A stretch of 32,388 bases of DNA from Oscillospiraceae bacterium (lineage in GTDB: Bacteria; Bacillota; Clostridia; Oscillospirales; Ruminococcaceae): NCBI GenBank assembly GCA_900770285.1, contig CAAGJO010000013.1:1-32388 (forward strand), read 5' to 3'. The notes under the pieces were generated by a model that worked only from the letters and a program-made list of their open reading frames with translations, was not told the origin of the DNA and did not search any database. Of this stretch, positions 28,940 to 32,388 are shown one piece after another. The translations under genes were made by a program, and so were the position numbers. Each line of letters begins with the position of its first letter. The first letter of the stretch is position 1.

Positions 28940-31900
28940 ATGAAAAAACGAATTTTAAGTGTACTGCTGACATTTTGTATGGTACTTTCATTTGTACCGA
29001 CAACGGCATTTGCGGCGGGCGAAGTGGGCGGCTTAGATGATCTGTTGTCTGTGCTGAACAAAGGCGGTACGCAGAAGCTGAATAAGGACTATGTTATCGA
29101 CAAAAGGACAGTTAGCGTGGGTAAATCTATCACAATTGACCTCAACGGTCATGTTATTCGTTTTAACGGCGGCCGGTTTAATGTCGGATACGAAGGCAAA
29201 GAAAACATAACACTGACTATAAAGGACGATGAATATAAAAATACCGGCAAGAAAACAGTTCACTCCGGGCAGTTTGCGGGTCTTCCTGACGGAGGTGTGA
29301 TAACTTCATCCTATGGCGGTACGTATGGCGGTGCCGTACAGGTGTGCTACGAAAAATGCACCTTTAACTTGGAAGGCGGCACAATTTATAATTGCAAAGC
29401 AGATACTGGCGGTTGCGTATATATCGACGCCGGCACCTTTAACATGAAAGGCGGCACCATTGATAGCTGTACGGCAACAGATGACTGCGGCGCTGTATGT
29501 CTCAGTTCTAATAACAGCATCTTTAATATGACCGGCGGTACCATTAAGAATTGCAAGTCAACATCTACAAAAAATTCGCTTGGATTCGGCGGCGGCGTGT
29601 TTGTCCGCCGTGGCAACTTTACCATGACCGACGGCACAATTGAGAACTGCGAGACATTAAATATAGGCGGTGGTGTAGCTGTCTCGTCTCGCGGCACCTT
29701 TAACATGAAAGGCGGCACCATTAAGAATTGCAGTGCAGTTTATGGCGGTGGCGTGAACACCCATGGTACTTTTAACATGACCGGCGGAACCATTGACAAT
29801 TGCAGTGCAAAATCAACTGGCGGTGGAGTATGCCACGAAAGTACCTCAAGTGGTGCTGCTTCTTTCACCATGACCGACGGAACTATTAAGAATTGCAGTG
29901 CAGAAAATGGCGGCGGAGTGGCCACCCACCAAAACGATAAGGACCTTACTTTTACCATGACCGGTGGCACCATTGACAATTGCAGTGCAAAAATATTTGG
30001 CGGCGGCATGTTTATCGAAAATAACGGTGACTGTATCCTGGAAGGCGGAACCATTAATAATTGCAGAGCAGATTATGGCGGTGGCGTGTTTGTCAAACGC
30101 GGCGACTTTATTATGAAAAGCGGTACAATTGAGAACTGCTTTGCAAGAACCAGCGTAGGCAGTTATGGTTATGGCGGCGGTATAAATACCTATTATTCCA
30201 CTTTTACCATGACCGGCGGCACCGTTAAGGATTGCTCGTCAACTTATTCTGAAAACGATAATCTCTGTCTGTTTGCAAATTCGACTATGACTGCAGACGG
30301 CGGTAGTATTAAAGGTACATCTATTATACATAGTCTTAATAGTACAATTAGCAAGATTAAAAACACAAGCCCCGATAAATACACCAAGTTCTACGGAAAG
30401 GTTGAGAATAAAGGTGAAATCAGCGGCGGCGTCTATTACGGCGGTATACAGAATAAAGACTCCGGCACGGTTACCAACCCATATAAAATCGTCACCTTTG
30501 ACCTGAACGGTGCCCCAGGCTCCGTTCCTAACCAGTGGCTTGTCAATGCCAGCGGGGCAACGGCACTGAAGCCTACCGATCCTACATGGGAAGGCTACAA
30601 GTTTATGGGCTGGTACAACGGCAGTGCCAAATACGATTTCACAACTGCTGTCCCGGATAACATCAAGATTTTCAAGCTGACCGCAAAATGGGTAAATAGC
30701 AGAGTGTCTACCGAGGCTGAATTAAAAGAAGCCATTAATGCAGGCATTACCTCAATCAAGCTTGTTGGCGACTTCAAACTTTCAAGTACACTTAACTTGA
30801 CCAACAAGGACATTACTCTGGACCTCAACGGTCATACTCTCACAGGTGACATAAAGCTGAATTCTAATAGCTTATTAGCCACGGCCAAACTCACCCTGAT
30901 CGACAGCAACCCCGACATAGGTGGCGTGTTGGATGGCGGTATCTCGCTGACAAAAGAACCCTTAGGTTACATAAGCTCCCTTTCCGCCAACGGCGGCACG
31001 GTAACGGGGAAGGTATCCATGTCCAGCAATTCTGCCATAATTCACTGCACAAGCAGTACCCCCACTGCCTTTAAAGGCACTGTCGACGGTAAAGGCGAAA
31101 TCCACGGCGGCATATTCTACGGATATATCAACACTAATCGTATCAAGGAACCGGTCGTGAGTTTCAAAAATGACGGCAAACTTTACGCAGTTGAGGTTGT
31201 GAAATACGGTAGCAAGGCGGTGGCACCTGTTGATCCTGAAAAGGATGGCTATATGTTCGCGGGCTGGTACATCGGAAATACCAAATACAATTTCAAACTG
31301 CCGGTCATGCAGGAAATCGTGCTTAATGCAAAGTGGGTAAACGAGGTTACCTCTGAGGAATCCCTGAGAGCTGCCATTAACGAAGGCATTACCAACATCA
31401 AGTTGATGAACGATATTAAGCTTTCAAGCGCACTTGACCTGAGCAATAAGGATATTACCATCGACCTCAACGGTCATGTGATTTCCGGTGCGGATATTTC
31501 AATCAATACCGGAAACGGCAAGGCGAACCTTACCCTGAAAGACAGCAATCCTAAAGCAACTCATGATGACAGCACTCTGCCGTCAGGCGGCGTGGTAACA
31601 TCAAAAATATCCATGAAGCAATCCGGCGGCATCTATAACGATTGCGTTCTCTATGCAAACGGCGGCACGGTAACATCGGAATTTAATACAAACACAAATG
31701 CTGTTGCTATTAAATGCACAAGCAATACTCCAACTGTATTTACCGGAAAAATATCAGGCTATACACATCTGTACGGCGGCATATATTACGGTACAATCGC
31801 TTCAAGTGTTACAATTAGCGGAAAGAAAATCACCTTCAAAAACGGTGATAATACCTACGCTTATGAAATAGTAGATTCCGGCAACAATACGGTTGCACCT

Positions 31901-32388
31901 ATCTCTCCACCGATTAAAGAAGGATATAATGGCTTTGACGGCTGGTACAACGGCGATACCAAATACACATTCGGTTCTGCCATAAGCGAAGATATTACTC
32001 TGACGGCAAAATTCAGCAATCCGCTCACCTATAATATAACCTATGATTTAGACGGCGGCGAAGCAACCCCAGCCAACCCAACCAGCTATACTATTGAAAG
32101 TGAAAGCATTACGCTAAACAATCCTAAAAAGACCGGCTACACCTTTATCGGCTGGAACGGAACTGATTTGAGCGGTAATAATATGACTGTCACCATTCCG
32201 AAAGGCAGCACCGGTCACAGAACTTATACGGCGAATTATTCCCAAAACACTTATACGGTTAAATATGATACCAACGGCGGAACCGATATAAGTGATAAAA
32301 CAGACGTTAAATGGACGGATAAGGTGCTTGACGGTATTACTGCTCCCACAAAAGACGGCTGGGAATTTACCGGCTGGAAATGCGGAGA
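28940..32388 (+). CDS. Giant secreted repeat protein, cut by the window end
   Basis: At least 1149 residues, open to the last base. GGAGGT precedes the ATG by seven bases. A signal peptide (about 1-31, ending TAFAAG) leads into an 'IDLNGHVI' module. A run of about eleven 25-33-residue repeats with the pattern 'GGG(V)..GTFxMxGGTIxNCsA' (residues about 140-440) suggests a right-handed beta-helix. Two further 'EAELKEAINAGITSIKLVGD..LDLNGH' modules (near 590-635 and 800-850) follow, interleaved with Listeria-Bacteroides/InlB B-type repeats of 'VTFDLNG..GYKFMGWYNG..KLTAKW' form at about 515-585, 740-800, 965-1025 and onward. No sorting signal is reached within the window. It is a likely adhesin or cell-surface protein; the codon composition is visibly GC-richer than the rest of the window, suggesting horizontal acquisition. 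Confidence 0.88.
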   Translation, partial: MKKRILSVLLTFCMVLSFVPTTAFAAGEVGGLDDLLSVLNKGGTQKLNKDYVIDKRTVSVGKSITIDLNGHVIRFNGGRFNVGYEGKENITLTIKDDEYKNTGKKTVHSGQFAGLPDGGVITSSYGGTYGGAVQVCYEKCTFNLEGGTIYNCKADTGGCVYIDAGTFNMKGGTIDSCTATDDCGAVCLSSNNSIFNMTGGTIKNCKSTSTKNSLGFGGGVFVRRGNFTMTDGTIENCETLNIGGGVAVSSRGTFNMKGGTIKNCSAVYGGGVNTHGTFNMTGGTIDNCSAKSTGGGVCHESTSSGAASFTMTDGTIKNCSAENGGGVATHQNDKDLTFTMTGGTIDNCSAKIFGGGMFIENNGDCILEGGTINNCRADYGGGVFVKRGDFIMKSGTIENCFARTSVGSYGYGGGINTYYSTFTMTGGTVKDCSSTYSENDNLCLFANSTMTADGGSIKGTSIIHSLNSTISKIKNTSPDKYTKFYGKVENKGEISGGVYYGGIQNKDSGTVTNPYKIVTFDLNGAPGSVPNQWLVNASGATALKPTDPTWEGYKFMGWYNGSAKYDFTTAVPDNIKIFKLTAKWVNSRVSTEAELKEAINAGITSIKLVGDFKLSSTLNLTNKDITLDLNGHTLTGDIKLNSNSLLATAKLTLIDSNPDIGGVLDGGISLTKEPLGYISSLSANGGTVTGKVSMSSNSAIIHCTSSTPTAFKGTVDGKGEIHGGIFYGYINTNRIKEPVVSFKNDGKLYAVEVVKYGSKAVAPVDPEKDGYMFAGWYIGNTKYNFKLPVMQEIVLNAKWVNEVTSEESLRAAINEGITNIKLMNDIKLSSALDLSNKDITIDLNGHVISGADISINTGNGKANLTLKDSNPKATHDDSTLPSGGVVTSKISMKQSGGIYNDCVLYANGGTVTSEFNTNTNAVAIKCTSNTPTVFTGKISGYTHLYGGIYYGTIASSVTISGKKITFKNGDNTYAYEIVDSGNNTVAPISPPIKEGYNGFDGWYNGDTKYTFGSAISEDITLTAKFSNPLTYNITYDLDGGEATPANPTSYTIESESITLNNPKKTGYTFIGWNGTDLSGNNMTVTIPKGSTGHRTYTANYSQNTYTVKYDTNGGTDISDKTDVKWTDKVLDGITAPTKDGWEFTGWKCG
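29359..30250 (+). repeat. About eleven beta-helix-like coding repeats
   Basis: Each unit carries a core such as TFNMKGGTIKNCSA preceded by a Gly-rich turn (GGGV). Cores start near 29362, 29437, 29519, 29618, 29698, 29767, 29864, 29950, 30034, 30103 and 30201. Long reverse-strand frames across this interval are artefacts of the repeat. Confidence 0.85.

Noticed and set aside
29386..31470. Series of long reverse frames (Pro/Val/Met-rich) across the giant repeat protein
   Set aside because: Each is the antisense of the GGTI-NC or InlB-type repeats and recurs with their period; none has a ribosome site.

Overview
The window looks like a chromosomal segment of a low-GC, Gram-positive gut Clostridia species, most likely a Ruminococcus-like member of the Oscillospiraceae (inference). 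The evidence is the AT-rich DNA, strong Shine-Dalgarno sites, repeated TTGACA-N17-TATAAT promoters, the MurT/GatD pair, an FMN riboswitch with RibU, a class C sortase with LPxTG-type surface proteins, and a CD1247-like protein beside efp. No rRNA gene, CRISPR array or complete mobile element is visible.

1-1700 is a decaying region. It holds an unrecognised ORF and a broken SipW-type signal peptidase whose remains run directly into the C-terminus of a TasA/camelysin-like secreted protein. 1779-8319 is a tight forward block: a GH113-like glycosidase, a CYTH-domain protein, MurT and GatD (peptidoglycan amidation), a CtpE-like P-type ATPase and an O6-alkylguanine-DNA alkyltransferase. 8481-8875 is a tRNA operon (Gly-TCC, Arg-TCT, His-GTG) with a consensus promoter and a strong terminator. 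8917-10871 carries efp, an acidic zinc-ribbon protein, and an FMN riboswitch controlling ribU. A perfect 15-bp inverted repeat flanks the riboswitch-ribU unit.

11.0-21.7 kb is the most interesting part, a surface-structure island. It begins with a remnant of an IS3-family transposase and a LytTR-PAS regulator with its own consensus promoter. Next comes a second consensus promoter preceded by a 21-bp-phased direct repeat, which drives three small envelope or secreted proteins, one with an SPHTG sorting signal. A decayed IS110 transposase follows. Then come three tandem very short paralogous peptides with a KYFKPxM...FE..DI...SG pattern, encoded by genes of only 96-153 bp. The island ends with a pilus operon: a 1180-aa tip/adhesin-like protein, an isopeptide-type major pilin and a class C sortase. 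21.7-22.6 kb holds gene remnants: a zinc-ribbon protein and the tail of an OmpR-type response regulator.

22.8-27.5 kb carries a GT4 glycosyltransferase overlapping a phospholipase-C-like protein (forward), then a sodium:alanine symporter with an unusual ~95-residue insertion and an SDR oxidoreductase (both reverse). At 27.48-27.98 kb sits the 5' part of an IS3 element, in the same orientation as the 3' part at 11.06 kb, so the 16 kb between them is bracketed by two halves of IS3-type transposase genes. The IS3 abuts a small IS66-type tnpA remnant.

28.1-32.4 kb is compositionally different and visibly GC-richer. A TetR regulator sits 12 bp upstream of a very large secreted protein that has a signal peptide, a run of beta-helix-like repeats and Listeria-Bacteroides (InlB B-type) repeats. 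That protein runs off the end of the window.
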